Positions 32,577-39,500 of a stretch of 39,500 nucleotides of DNA are shown here, one piece after another (positions within the stretch are counted from its first letter, which is position 1; each line of letters begins with the position of its first letter). The stretch is from the NCBI GenBank assembly GCA_947306225.1, contig CAMZFW010000005.1:1-39500 (forward strand), given 5' to 3'. Origin of the DNA: an uncultured Bacteroidales bacterium. Lineage in GTDB: Bacteria > Bacteroidota > Bacteroidia > Bacteroidales > P3. A program made the translations under genes and the position numbers. A model generated the notes under the pieces. It was given only the letters and a program-made list of their open reading frames with translations. It ran no database searches and had not been told where the DNA came from.

Positions 32577-34418
32577 CTAAAAATCATCATCGAACTGCAT
32601 ATCCTTCACATTGAGCTGTATCTCAGTGCGACCGTTCCAATAGTTTTCTTCCAACGTGTAGCAGATCGTAAAGGGGTCGCCCCTCTTCACTCTCGGATAG
32701 TGCGAACCCAGTTGGAAGCCGATAGCGGGATAGAATCCCGACCGTGAGGTGATAGAGGTGGCACTGAACTTCAGGTGGTTGGTACCCACGATGCGGGGGT
32801 AGCCCGTATCCACCAGGTCGTGCGACACAAACACCGGCACATTGTTCTCCGGGCCGAAGGGACTGAACTGCTTCAGTATGCGTAGGAACTTGGGGGTGAT
32901 ATGCTTGCCAAAATCCAGTTCCGCGTCAATTTCTATCTCGGGCATCATGCTCTCCGTCGACAGGGTCTGCTCCACTACCTGCTCGAAACGCACCTTGAAC
33001 TTCTCGAAGTTCTCAGGCTTCACACTCACACCCGCAGCGCACTTGTGACCGCCAAAATGCTCCAGCAGGTCGGCACACTGCTCGAGGGCGGTATGCACGT
33101 CAAACTCCTTGATGCTGCGTGCCGAGCCAGTGATGAGATTGTCCGCCGACTGTGTGAAGATGATGGTCGGCTTGTAGTACGCCTCCACCAGCCGCGACGC
33201 CACGATGCCCACCACGCCCTTGTGCCAGTCGGGGTCGAAGAGCACGATGCTCTTCTTGCCTTTCAGCTCCGGGCTGCTCTCTATGCGCCGCTTCGCCTCC
33301 TCGGTGGCGGCACTGTCGAGGTCTTTGCGCTCGGTGTTGTATCGGTTGATCTCCTCCGCCAACATACCCGCCTGCGCGGGATTGTCGCTCAGCAGTAGAC
33401 GCACCGAGTCGAACGCACTGCGGATGCGTCCCGCCGCATTGATTCGCGGCCCCACCAAGAACACCAAGTCCGACACATTCAGCTCCTTGCGGAAGTACGA
33501 CTTATCCTCGGGGTTGTTGCGCATCTCCTCTTCGGTGCGCCGCTCAATATGGCCGTAGGTCAGTATCGCCTCGATGCCGGGGCGCGGGTGGGTGTTGATG
33601 ACCTTCAGCCCGTAGGCTGCCAGCACACGGTTCTCGCCCATGATGGGCACGATGTCCGACGCGATGCTCACCGCCACCAAGTCGAGATACTTCAGCAGCG
33701 TCAGCTTCAGCCGTTCGCGCTTCTCGCGACGCACCTCGTCCAGCTGGTCGGCAGCATCGCACAGCCGCACACCCAGCCGTTGCTCCTGATGCGCCTCCAC
33801 AATCTTGAAGCCGATGCCGCAGCCCGACAGCTCCTTGTAGGGATAGGGGCAGTCGACCCGTTTGGGGTCGAGCACCGCCACCGCCTCGGGGATGTTGTCA
33901 CCGTCGGGCAGATGGTGGTCGCCGATGATGAAGTCGATACCCAGACTCTTGGCATACGCCACCTGCTCCATCGCCTTGATGCCGCAGTCGAGGGCAATAA
34001 TCAGCTTTACGCCCGTCTCCTTGGCATAGTCTATGCCCTTGGTCGAGATGCCGTAGCCCTCGCTGTCGCGGTCGGGGATGTAGAAGTCCAGATTGCGATG
34101 GAAAGTCTGCAAATAAGAATACACTAACGCCACGGCCGAGGTGCCGTCGACGTCATAGTCACCATAAATGAGGATACGTTCGCGCCGACGCACCGCCTCG
34201 TTGATGCGGGCAATGGCGCGATCCATGTCCTTCATAGTGAAAGGATCGTGCAGCTGGTCCAGACTGGGTCGGAAGAAACAACGTGCCTCCTCAAAGGTAG
34301 TAATGCCACGTTCAACCAGCAACGTAGCAATAATTTCGTCAACTCCTATTTCCTCCGAAAGTTTCCTAACTAGCTCTTTGTCATATCCTTCTTTTAATAT
34401 CCAACGTTTACTTTTCAT
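32577..34418 (-). CDS. recJ: Single-stranded-DNA-specific 5'-3' exonuclease RecJ
   Basis: DHH-family exonuclease used in recombination and mismatch or base excision repair, 613 residues. The start at 34418 (MKSKRWILKEGYD) is preferred over the in-frame ATG at 34538 because a promoter box lies at 34432-34439 and the 40 extra residues are not RecJ-like. Motif I is YGDYDVDG (Asp87, Asp89, Asp91), motif II ALDCG (Asp144), motif III GDHHLPDG (Asp167-His168-His169). The DHHA1 region contains GGHKCAAGVSV, and the OB fold lies near the C-terminus. Length is normal for Bacteroidetes. Confidence 0.95.
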   Translation of the reverse strand: MKSKRWILKEGYDKELVRKLSEEIGVDEIIATLLVERGITTFEEARCFFRPSLDQLHDPFTMKDMDRAIARINEAVRRRERILIYGDYDVDGTSAVALVYSYLQTFHRNLDFYIPDRDSEGYGISTKGIDYAKETGVKLIIALDCGIKAMEQVAYAKSLGIDFIIGDHHLPDGDNIPEAVAVLDPKRVDCPYPYKELSGCGIGFKIVEAHQEQRLGVRLCDAADQLDEVRREKRERLKLTLLKYLDLVAVSIASDIVPIMGENRVLAAYGLKVINTHPRPGIEAILTYGHIERRTEEEMRNNPEDKSYFRKELNVSDLVFLVGPRINAAGRIRSAFDSVRLLLSDNPAQAGMLAEEINRYNTERKDLDSAATEEAKRRIESSPELKGKKSIVLFDPDWHKGVVGIVASRLVEAYYKPTIIFTQSADNLITGSARSIKEFDVHTALEQCADLLEHFGGHKCAAGVSVKPENFEKFKVRFEQVVEQTLSTESMMPEIEIDAELDFGKHITPKFLRILKQFSPFGPENNVPVFVSHDLVDTGYPRIVGTNHLKFSATSITSRSGFYPAIGFQLGSHYPRVKRGDPFTICYTLEENYWNGRTEIQLNVKDMQFDDDF

Positions 34419-34431
34419 TTTTTTCTGGCTG

Positions 34432-34439
34432 TAAAGATA
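34432..34439 (-). promoter_or_regulatory. TATCTTTA promoter box for recJ
   Basis: TATCTTTA on the reverse strand, one base off TAnnTTTG, 14 bases before the ATG at 34418. It would give an almost leaderless transcript. It supports the shorter RecJ start. Confidence 0.45.
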
Positions 34440-34569
34440 CGACTTTTTTTTTACATAACAACTTTTTTGGCAAAAACATTTTTGCCACCCCGTTGTTAAA
34501 AACACCCCAACAGCCGATTTCTCAGCTGGTTTTAGCAATAAAAATTGACATTTTTTAAGGTCTCAAACC

Positions 34570-36078
34570 TCACTCCACCACCAGCCTCTTGGTGGCGATG
34601 CCAACAGGCGTGGGTATCGCAACCACATATACCCCCGTCGCCAGTGTACTCACATCTATGGTCGTCGCCCATCTATCCCCTATCGAGAGACTCTGGTGTG
34701 AATCCTCACCCGACTCTAGCACCGCATGACCCTGTAGGTCGTACACCACCACACTGACCGGCCTGTAGCTCGACAGCACCGTCACCCGCCTCCGCGCAGG
34801 ATTGGGCAACAGCCACACCATACCGTCAAGACTGTCAACCCCCTCAATTCCCTCCTGACTCACAAACATGGCTGTGAAGACCGTATCTTGCGTCACCACA
34901 AAACGGCGAGGATTCATCGTATCTCCATCGTTCCATTGAAGGAAACGGTACAGCCTCCACGCATGGGCGTTCAACGTCACCTCGGCACCATCATCATATT
35001 CCCCGCCACCATACACGCTCCCACGCTCGTCGATATTGGCAAGAGCCTCCACGCGCCACCGTGTCGTCCGGTAAAACTCCACACCCTCCGACCACTCGCC
35101 GTAGTACACTGTGCTGTCGTGCTCACACACCGCACGGACGTATGCCACATATTGCACACTGTCTGCAATACTATCAATCAATACACTTGGAGCCCCGCAC
35201 GACATCATGTCGCACGAGTCGGGCGGCGTCCCCGCCCGTCCCCATGCCACCTCCCAGCCGACGGACAGCGTGTCGTCCCTCCATGCCAGCCGGGCACCTT
35301 CCCTGTCCACGCCCACCACGCTCAGATTCTGCACGTCAGGGCAGGGCGGTTTCGTCTGAATTATAGGTAACATTATTGTATACGCATCACGTATACTATA
35401 AGACACTGTCCCGCCATCATCACTCCTATACTTCTGTAGGGGAATATGCAAGCAGGGGGGCGTCACGCAATCATACGTCCAATGGCTGGTAAAACCTGTT
35501 ACGAAAAACTGAAATGGCGATTGCGAGCCGTTAACGTTTCGCCAATTTCCTGTGCAGCCCACGTAGAACGAATCGTACACCGTGACAGGTTTGTCGAAAT
35601 AGTAGGTATACAAAGGCATGGCATCAAATAATCTTGGTACAGAATATCTACAGCACCCATCCCCATAGTAGATAAAGACATGAACCATTTGGTGCGAGTC
35701 GGTTGGGTGGAACGGCACCGACGCCACCGTCACAAACGAGTCGGGCGTGGCATCGCACAACAGTATGCTCTCCGGCACAGACATAGTGTCCACTACTACA
35801 CCTGTCGGTAACTCCACCATTTCTACCATGGCAGCAATACCCACCACCGTCAGCGGCTCCTCAGTATAGTTGTACCGCATAAGGTTGCATCCTGGACCGC
35901 TCGCAAAACCAAACACGCCGCTGGTGGTGTCCAACCATCGGTCGGCCCACCAGTCGTTGTAGTAGTAGTTCGGCCGTCGGGGCAGGATGTCTATCGTGTC
36001 GCCATATACCTGTGCGGCGGCATACCTCCCCACCATAGCGGTGAAAACCAGTAATACTATAATCTTTCTCATAGCCAT
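34570..36078 (-). CDS. Secreted protein with InlB B-repeat-like module and T9SS type A sorting domain
   Basis: Exported protein of 502 residues, function unknown. The signal peptide is MRKIIVLLVFTAMVGRYAAAQ. The middle shows a fibronectin-III-like stretch (PDVQNLSVVGVDREGARLAWRDD, WEVAWGRAGTPPD) and, at about 345-410, a module with GSVYGGGEYDDGAEVTLNA, FLQWNDGDTMNPR and TAMF, resembling the divergent InlB B-repeat or Listeria-Bacteroides repeat. The last 80 residues (LLPNPARRRVTVLSS to LVVE) are a T9SS type A sorting domain. It lies 26 bases after the secreted protein at 36105 and is probably co-transcribed. Likely a surface or secreted binding protein. Confidence 0.82.
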   Translation of the reverse strand: MAMRKIIVLLVFTAMVGRYAAAQVYGDTIDILPRRPNYYYNDWWADRWLDTTSGVFGFASGPGCNLMRYNYTEEPLTVVGIAAMVEMVELPTGVVVDTMSVPESILLCDATPDSFVTVASVPFHPTDSHQMVHVFIYYGDGCCRYSVPRLFDAMPLYTYYFDKPVTVYDSFYVGCTGNWRNVNGSQSPFQFFVTGFTSHWTYDCVTPPCLHIPLQKYRSDDGGTVSYSIRDAYTIMLPIIQTKPPCPDVQNLSVVGVDREGARLAWRDDTLSVGWEVAWGRAGTPPDSCDMMSCGAPSVLIDSIADSVQYVAYVRAVCEHDSTVYYGEWSEGVEFYRTTRWRVEALANIDERGSVYGGGEYDDGAEVTLNAHAWRLYRFLQWNDGDTMNPRRFVVTQDTVFTAMFVSQEGIEGVDSLDGMVWLLPNPARRRVTVLSSYRPVSVVVYDLQGHAVLESGEDSHQSLSIGDRWATTIDVSTLATGVYVVAIPTPVGIATKRLVVE

Positions 36079-36104
36079 TCCTTCCTTTTTATTATTCCTA
36101 TTCG

Positions 36105-37436
36105 CTATTCCTCACAGTCAATATCTATCGTTTCGTATCTTAATATCGAAGGCAGAATAAGGTTTACATTAGTCAGAGTAGTAATGTCTTCGGGCCATTC
36201 TGTTGTCACGGCCGCATCCAGACTACACGCGATGGATGGGCGATACATCTGTCGGCATGCCCCTGTGGCGGCATAGACCTCTCTTGCAATCGCCAGGCCT
36301 CCACTCTCCGTCCCTATCGTATAATATCCTCCGCTGGCACTGGCATCTATCCCGTCCAACGTCACACCCGCAGTATACGACACTTCCACCTGTCCGTAAT
36401 TAGTCATATCGTATCTAAACACAGAACTTTCAACACTAGTAACCGTTGTATTGGACACATCATGTAGCAGCAGCAGGTGCTGCGTGGCAGCATCGTAGCC
36501 CATTTCCTTCATCATCCACGAAGAAGGACTAAAAAAATACGAACTCCCATGAATATAATTCAATGTGGTATACACCACAACCGTATTCGTCGGAGGGTCG
36601 ACCCTAAACAGCTGTACCTCCGTCCCAACCAAAGATGCTCCCATATAATGGTATGCCAATGCGAATTCTATTGGCGAAATATCCGCCAGCCGCATTCCTG
36701 CCGATGGGGTGTTGCCCGTCAACCTATACATATAACCCATATTCAGCGGGGCAGAAAGCATGTCTATTACCGATGTATGGAACACCTGGACATAATAGTT
36801 CGGCGAGGAATTCTTCTTTATCGCCACAGCCACATAGTCGCTGCTGGCGGCTACGTCGTGATAAGCCATAGCACCCGTTGTATTACTATAATAATAAATA
36901 CGCCACGCCGCTCCGTCAAAATGAGCGGAGCCCACCGTGGAACCCGACAGCATCTCACCAACAAAGGCAATACAGGTTACACCCGCACAGGTGTACACAT
37001 CCATCCGCTTGGGAGAGGCAACATACGTCGATGGCACAGACGGGTTGTACAGCTCACAATAATTGATACTGTTCGGCATATTGAAAAGGGAGTTAATGTC
37101 GGCAAAACCCACTATTCCATGAGACAAACTCAAATCCTCACCACAAAAGAACACCGTGTCGTGCAAAATACGGAAGTCGTTGACTCTAACATTATTAGGG
37201 AGTATTGCCTTTTTTAATACAGATAAGGATGAATCTAACAAAAAAAAGCAACTCCCACCTGAAGTCTCTTTTGCATAACCCACTGCCAACCCAGACCTCC
37301 ATTCTCGAATTGTCGAATAGTCAGAATACAACGATGAAACATTCCACCTGACGTACGACTGCGCTGGCACTCTCCACCCTGCCAATAGAAGAATTACAAA
37401 AATAGTAATCAATCTTACATCTTTCATCTTTCTCAT
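36105..37436 (-). CDS. Secreted protein of unknown function, propeller-like
   Basis: Unrecognised exported protein of 443 residues. A signal peptide (ITIFVILLLAGWRVPAQ) is followed by repeated short beta-strand segments with FVGEMLSGSTVGSAHFDGAAWRIYYY-type phrases (quoted in part: FDGAAWRIYYYSN, YYVQVFHTSV, MGYDAATQHLLLLHDV), suggesting a beta-propeller-like fold. No T9SS sorting domain is seen at the C-terminus, which ends ILRYETIDIDCEE. Starts at 37436 and 37427 are both possible. It is more AT-rich than most genes here and precedes the T9SS cargo gene with 26 bases between them. Confidence 0.75.
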   Translation of the reverse strand: MRKMKDVRLITIFVILLLAGWRVPAQSYVRWNVSSLYSDYSTIREWRSGLAVGYAKETSGGSCFFLLDSSLSVLKKAILPNNVRVNDFRILHDTVFFCGEDLSLSHGIVGFADINSLFNMPNSINYCELYNPSVPSTYVASPKRMDVYTCAGVTCIAFVGEMLSGSTVGSAHFDGAAWRIYYYSNTTGAMAYHDVAASSDYVAVAIKKNSSPNYYVQVFHTSVIDMLSAPLNMGYMYRLTGNTPSAGMRLADISPIEFALAYHYMGASLVGTEVQLFRVDPPTNTVVVYTTLNYIHGSSYFFSPSSWMMKEMGYDAATQHLLLLHDVSNTTVTSVESSVFRYDMTNYGQVEVSYTAGVTLDGIDASASGGYYTIGTESGGLAIAREVYAATGACRQMYRPSIACSLDAAVTTEWPEDITTLTNVNLILPSILRYETIDIDCEE

Positions 37437-37501
37437 ATATAATTTATTTTTAACTATATAACTAAATTATTACCCAATATTATCCCACACTTTCGACAAT
37501 A

Positions 37502-37509
37502 CAAATATA
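37502..37509 (-). promoter_or_regulatory. TATATTTG promoter box for the secreted-protein pair
   Basis: TATATTTG on the reverse strand, 65 bases before the ATG at 37436. It lies just outside the left inverted repeat of the element at 37528-37690. Confidence 0.55.
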
Positions 37510-37527
37510 CTCTTATTTTTCAAAATT

Positions 37528-37690
37528 GCGTGAGTTCAGGATAACTTTATTCGAAAAAAGATGGTAATCACTAGAAATTTCGTATCTTTGTAATCTTATG
37601 TCAAACGCCTCTTCGTAGGCGGGTCGTCCTATTGCACCTGATTTTGGAAAGGCCGTACATTTCTGCAATTCTCATATCCCGAACTCACGC
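37528..37690. mobile_element. MITE-like element with 16-bp terminal inverted repeats
   Basis: Ends are GCGTGAGTTCAGGATA (37528-37543) and TATCCCGAACTCACGC (37675-37690), reverse complements with one mismatch. Both ends are flanked by ATT (37525-37527 has the similar ATT/TT sequence and 37691-37693 is ATT), which may be a 3-bp target duplication. The 163-bp interior has no transposase, only a forward promoter box at 37583 and two small hairpins (CGCCT/AGGCG and ATTGCA/TGCAAT). This is the structure of a non-autonomous transposable element, but no family assignment is possible by eye. Confidence 0.5.
37583..37590 (+). promoter_or_regulatory. Orphan TATCTTTG promoter box
   Basis: TATCTTTG in the forward direction inside the MITE-like element. 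The only ATG shortly downstream opens a six-codon frame (MSNASS, then TAG). Any transcript would be non-coding or would run into the 10-bp repeat array. Confidence 0.45.
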
Positions 37691-37740
37691 ATTTTTTCAA
37701 CCCAAATCGGCTGCAAAAATACACACAATTTTTCTTGCCC

Positions 37741-37939
37741 TTACCGATTCTTACCGCATTCTACCTAAACTTACCGATTCCTACCGCATTCTACCGCATC
37801 TTACCGCATCTTACCGCATTCTACCGCATTTTACCGCATTTTACCTAAACTTACCGCATTCTACCGATTGGGGGGTCGTTTGCCGTCGCTAGAACGGCAA
37901 ACGAACGGTTAACGAACGGCAAACGAACGGTTAAATGCT
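37741..37939 (+). repeat. Composite repeat copy 2: thirteen 10-bp units plus hairpin block
   Basis: TACCG or TACCT recurs at exact 10-bp steps thirteen times (37742 to 37862), with units such as TTACCGCATT and CTACCGCATC. It is followed by ATTGGGGGGTCGTTTGCCG, a hairpin with arms CGTTTGCCGT (37877-37886) and ACGGCAAACG (37894-37903) around 7 bases, then ACGAACGGTTA repeats ending TTAAATGCT. It matches copy 1 (2136-2298) in inverted orientation, with the block sequences nearly identical and only the unit number and loop differing. The apparent reading frame through it is a product of the period and is not considered a gene. Confidence 0.92.
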
Positions 37940-38012
37940 GGTGAAAACGACCGCGCCAGATGGCTCTGACGGTGGCGGAGGGAGAGACAATAGGAGTGTC
38001 GGACGACTAAAG

Positions 38013-38038
38013 CCAAATCGGTCATTAGGCCGATTTGG
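38013..38038 (-). terminator. Hairpin just after the barrel-protein gene
   Basis: CCAAATCGG (38013-38021) and CCGATTTGG (38030-38038) form a perfect 9-bp stem with an 8-base loop, directly next to the stop at 38040. On the reverse strand it is followed only by CTTTAG, so the U tract is weak. A related CCCAAATCGG sequence is also found near copy 1 (about 2087-2096) and at 37701-37710, so it may be part of the composite repeat as well. Confidence 0.5.
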
Positions 38039-38039
38039 G

Positions 38040-39179
38040 TCAGTCGACGTCGAACAAGCGACCGTTGAGCGACAGAGCCACTTGAGCCTGAATGCTGAGG
38101 CCTGTCGGGCTGCCTTGGAGGTCGGGGAACGAGGAGTAGGAGAGCAACAGGCGACCTTGGAGGGAGACACGGCTTAACTCGGAAACCCTTCCACCACCTG
38201 CCAAGAAGCCGTATTCGGGGAAGGCGCGTTGTTGCCAAAAGTGGTGACGGAACTGGAGGCCGACGACCGGCTCGGGACGGGCATAGGCGAAGCTGCTGTT
38301 CTGGTCCTGGCCGCTGTAGCTGAACTCGCGGATGCCGAGGGCGACGAAGGGCGACAGCTGCCAGCGCAGGTTGTCGACAAGGGTGTAGCCATAGCCTAGG
38401 TTGATGGTGAGGAAGCCGCCGAGTTTGCCTTCGGGGAAGGTATTCACAGTGCCGTCTGGGTCAGCAAGTGAGAAGGTTTGGCGTGCTTTGCAGAGGCCGA
38501 GGGTGCCGTCGAGGATAAGGAGGTGACGATTGTATGAGAAGTCGAAGCCGAAATTGAGGCCTGCACCCGGCGCGAAGGCCTTGCCCATCGAGCCTGTGGA
38601 GCCGGTGGCCCCGATGCCGATATACAATCCATAGCCAAAGGGACGAGCCGTGTAGCGAGGGTGATAGTCGGCGGGGTATTGGGCGAGCTCGGCGGCCACC
38701 TGCCGCTCGAAGGCGGAGAGGACGGCGGTGTCGGCACCGTCCTGCGACAGAAGGCTGAAACTTTCGATGCGGGAACTCAAGCTGGAGCTGGCAGCGCGAA
38801 GTATCTCACCATAGGCTATTTCATTGGTGTTAGCATTGATGGATTGTTGCAGTTGACGACGTTCCACCTCGAGCATGTCGAAGATGATTTGGTTGAAGCG
38901 CAGCGTATTGCTGTCGCGATGGTTTGCTGTCACCCACGAGCTGCTGGGCTGCATCCACGACTCGGCACGGTAATAGCAGCAGTGGACACCACCGAGGGTG
39001 TCGCGCACGGGGTTGTAGCCAATGCCGTACTGCAGGTAGGAGCGTTGGCCGGAGGAGGCGGGCATGATGGTGAAGTCGTTCCAAGTGAGAGGACCTTGCG
39101 ACCATAAGCGGCGGTCGGTCTGTGCCTGCAACAGGGCAAATGCCATAAGGCAGATACTAAAAGTCAGAAGTCGTTTCAT
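38040..39179 (-). CDS. Outer-membrane barrel protein with degenerate DUF922-like N-terminal domain
   Basis: Exported protein of 379 residues with signal peptide MKRLLTFSICLMAFALLQAQ. Residues about 30-115 resemble DUF922-type putative metalloproteases: LTWNDF (31-36), YGIGY (51-55), ESWM, and a helix LRFNQIIFDMLEVERRQL. In DUF922 the corresponding helix carries HExxH; here the aligned residues are F-N-Q-I-I (95-100 region), so zinc binding is lost. Residues about 180-379 have alternating beta strands with glycine and aromatic residues (GYGLYIGIGATGSTG, FGFDFSYNRHLLILDG, GYGYTLVDNLRWQLSPFVALGIREFSYSG in part), as in an outer-membrane beta barrel. The DUF922 match is my reading and needs a profile search. 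Function unknown. Confidence 0.75.
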   Translation of the reverse strand: MKRLLTFSICLMAFALLQAQTDRRLWSQGPLTWNDFTIMPASSGQRSYLQYGIGYNPVRDTLGGVHCCYYRAESWMQPSSSWVTANHRDSNTLRFNQIIFDMLEVERRQLQQSINANTNEIAYGEILRAASSSLSSRIESFSLLSQDGADTAVLSAFERQVAAELAQYPADYHPRYTARPFGYGLYIGIGATGSTGSMGKAFAPGAGLNFGFDFSYNRHLLILDGTLGLCKARQTFSLADPDGTVNTFPEGKLGGFLTINLGYGYTLVDNLRWQLSPFVALGIREFSYSGQDQNSSFAYARPEPVVGLQFRHHFWQQRAFPEYGFLAGGGRVSELSRVSLQGRLLLSYSSFPDLQGSPTGLSIQAQVALSLNGRLFDVD

Positions 39180-39185
39180 AGGTAT

Positions 39186-39375
39186 GATTGGGTGATTGTC
39201 TGATTGCTTGATTGTTTGATTGTTTGAGTAGTTATTGATTGGGTGATTGTCTGATTGCTTGATTGTTTGATTGTTTGAGTAGTTATTGATTGGTTGATTG
39301 TTTGATTGCTTGATTGTTTGATTGTTTGAGTAGTTGTTGATTGGTTGATTGTTTGATTGCTTGATTGTTTGAGTA
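39186..39375. repeat. 51-bp tandem repeat, about 3.7 copies
   Basis: Units start at 39186, 39237, 39288 and 39339 (exact 51-bp steps); each is built from smaller GATTGTTT/GATTGCTT pieces and ends GAGTAGTTATT or similar. The last copy is cut short by the palindromic core. Because 51 is a multiple of 3, a spurious open frame runs through it. It separates the ATG of the barrel gene (39179) from the upstream gene. Confidence 0.9.
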
Positions 39376-39418
39376 ATTTGACCGCGTCAGCCACTCAAAC
39401 AATAACACAATCAAGCAT
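39364..39418. repeat. TTGATTG palindromic spacer element, copy 3
   Basis: Arms ATTGTTTGAGT (39364-39374) and ACTCAAACAAT (39393-39403) are perfect reverse complements; the interior contains GACCGCGTCAGCC with the small inverted pair TGAC/GTCA. It is followed by ACACAATCAAGCATTCAAG, which reaches the stop codon of the gene at 39419. Confidence 0.85.
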
Positions 39419-39500
39419 TCAAGCATTCTCCAATATGTGGAAAACGTCGCGCCAGGTGGCTTTCTGTCCGTAGCGGAGGATGGCACCGCGGTAGATTTTG
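39419..39500 (-). CDS. 3' end of an unidentified gene (partial)
   Basis: The reverse frame reads KIYRGAILRYGQKATWRDVF and continues HILENA before the TGA at 39421-39419; the 5' part is outside the window. I do not recognise the protein from 26 residues. The final codons (GAG AAT GCT TGA) are formed by the GAATGCTTGA end of the spacer repeat, so the stop codon is supplied by the repeat. The next gene downstream is the barrel protein, same strand. Confidence 0.6.
   Translation of the reverse strand, partial: KIYRGAILRYGQKATWRDVFHILENA

Noticed and set aside
34419-34538. Forty-residue N-terminal extension of RecJ
   Set aside because: The promoter box at 34432-34439 lies inside it and the residues do not look like RecJ; the start at 34418 fits the family.
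37632-37892. Open frame of 86 residues with repeating SYRILPH/LTDSYRILP segments through the 10-bp array
   Set aside because: It needs a TTG start, and the 10-residue protein periodicity is a necessary result of a 10-bp DNA period read in triplets; a similar DNA array at 2209-2298 has no equivalent frame.
39176-39394. Reverse frame encoding NQTINQS/TTTQTIKQSS repeats
   Set aside because: It is the 51-bp tandem repeat (17 codons per unit) read in one frame; no promoter or protein-like composition supports it.

Overview
The window looks like a chromosomal segment of a Bacteroidales bacterium with a type IX secretion system (T9SS). Evidence: TAnnTTTG-type promoter boxes with a TTG about 19-20 bases upstream, no Shine-Dalgarno signals, T9SS type A and type B C-terminal sorting domains, a GSCFA protein, a second EF-G of the Bacteroidetes type, a lipoprotein with a FISUMP-like C-terminal domain, and spacers filled with short dispersed repeats. 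Genus cannot be fixed from what I can see.

Layout. 1-1.9 kb: reverse-strand ATP synthase cluster atpE-atpF-atpH-atpA (atpA runs off the left edge), led by its own promoter and with no atpB upstream. 2.1-2.3 kb: an unusual composite repeat. 2.3-5.6 kb: reverse operon of a small membrane protein, nadB and a MalY/PatB-type PLP enzyme. 5.8-8.8 kb: forward two-component pair, a lipoprotein-anchored sensor kinase and its response regulator. 8.97 kb: tRNA-Cys(GCA), followed by an AT-rich island with a 63-residue peptide gene and a fimbrillin/FISUMP-like lipoprotein. 11.3-11.9 kb: RelE/ParE-type toxin-antitoxin pair. 12-14.1 kb: EF-G paralogue lacking the catalytic histidine. 14.3-17.6 kb: polysaccharide flippase plus a T9SS-exported CotH-kinase protein. 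17.6-24.5 kb: reverse operon dnaE-GSCFA-ddl-T9SS type B protein. 24.7 kb: DUF3089 lipoprotein. 25.7-29.6 kb: large N6-adenine DNA methyltransferase (possibly a one-polypeptide restriction enzyme) and a DUF4143-type ATPase. 29.8-34.4 kb: recJ, ettA and two small envelope proteins in one direction, separated by TTGATTG-type repeats. 34.6-37.4 kb: two secreted proteins. 37.5-37.9 kb: a MITE-like element followed by the second, inverted copy of the composite repeat. 38-39.2 kb: an outer-membrane barrel protein that appears to carry a degenerate DUF922-type protease domain. The last 80 bases hold the 3' end of an unidentified gene.

Most genes are housekeeping or envelope functions. The strongest unexplained signals are in the DNA itself: (i) two inverted copies, 35 kb apart, of an element made of 9-13 units at exact 10-bp period joined to a conserved hairpin; (ii) micro-repeats that fill spacers and spill into coding sequence (two sites in dnaE, one complete signal peptide, stop codons); (iii) a repeated palindromic spacer element at three sites; (iv) a perfect 17-bp-arm palindrome inside the methyltransferase gene; (v) a 163-bp inverted-repeat-bounded element carrying an orphan promoter. 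No CRISPR array, intact transposase or rRNA was seen.
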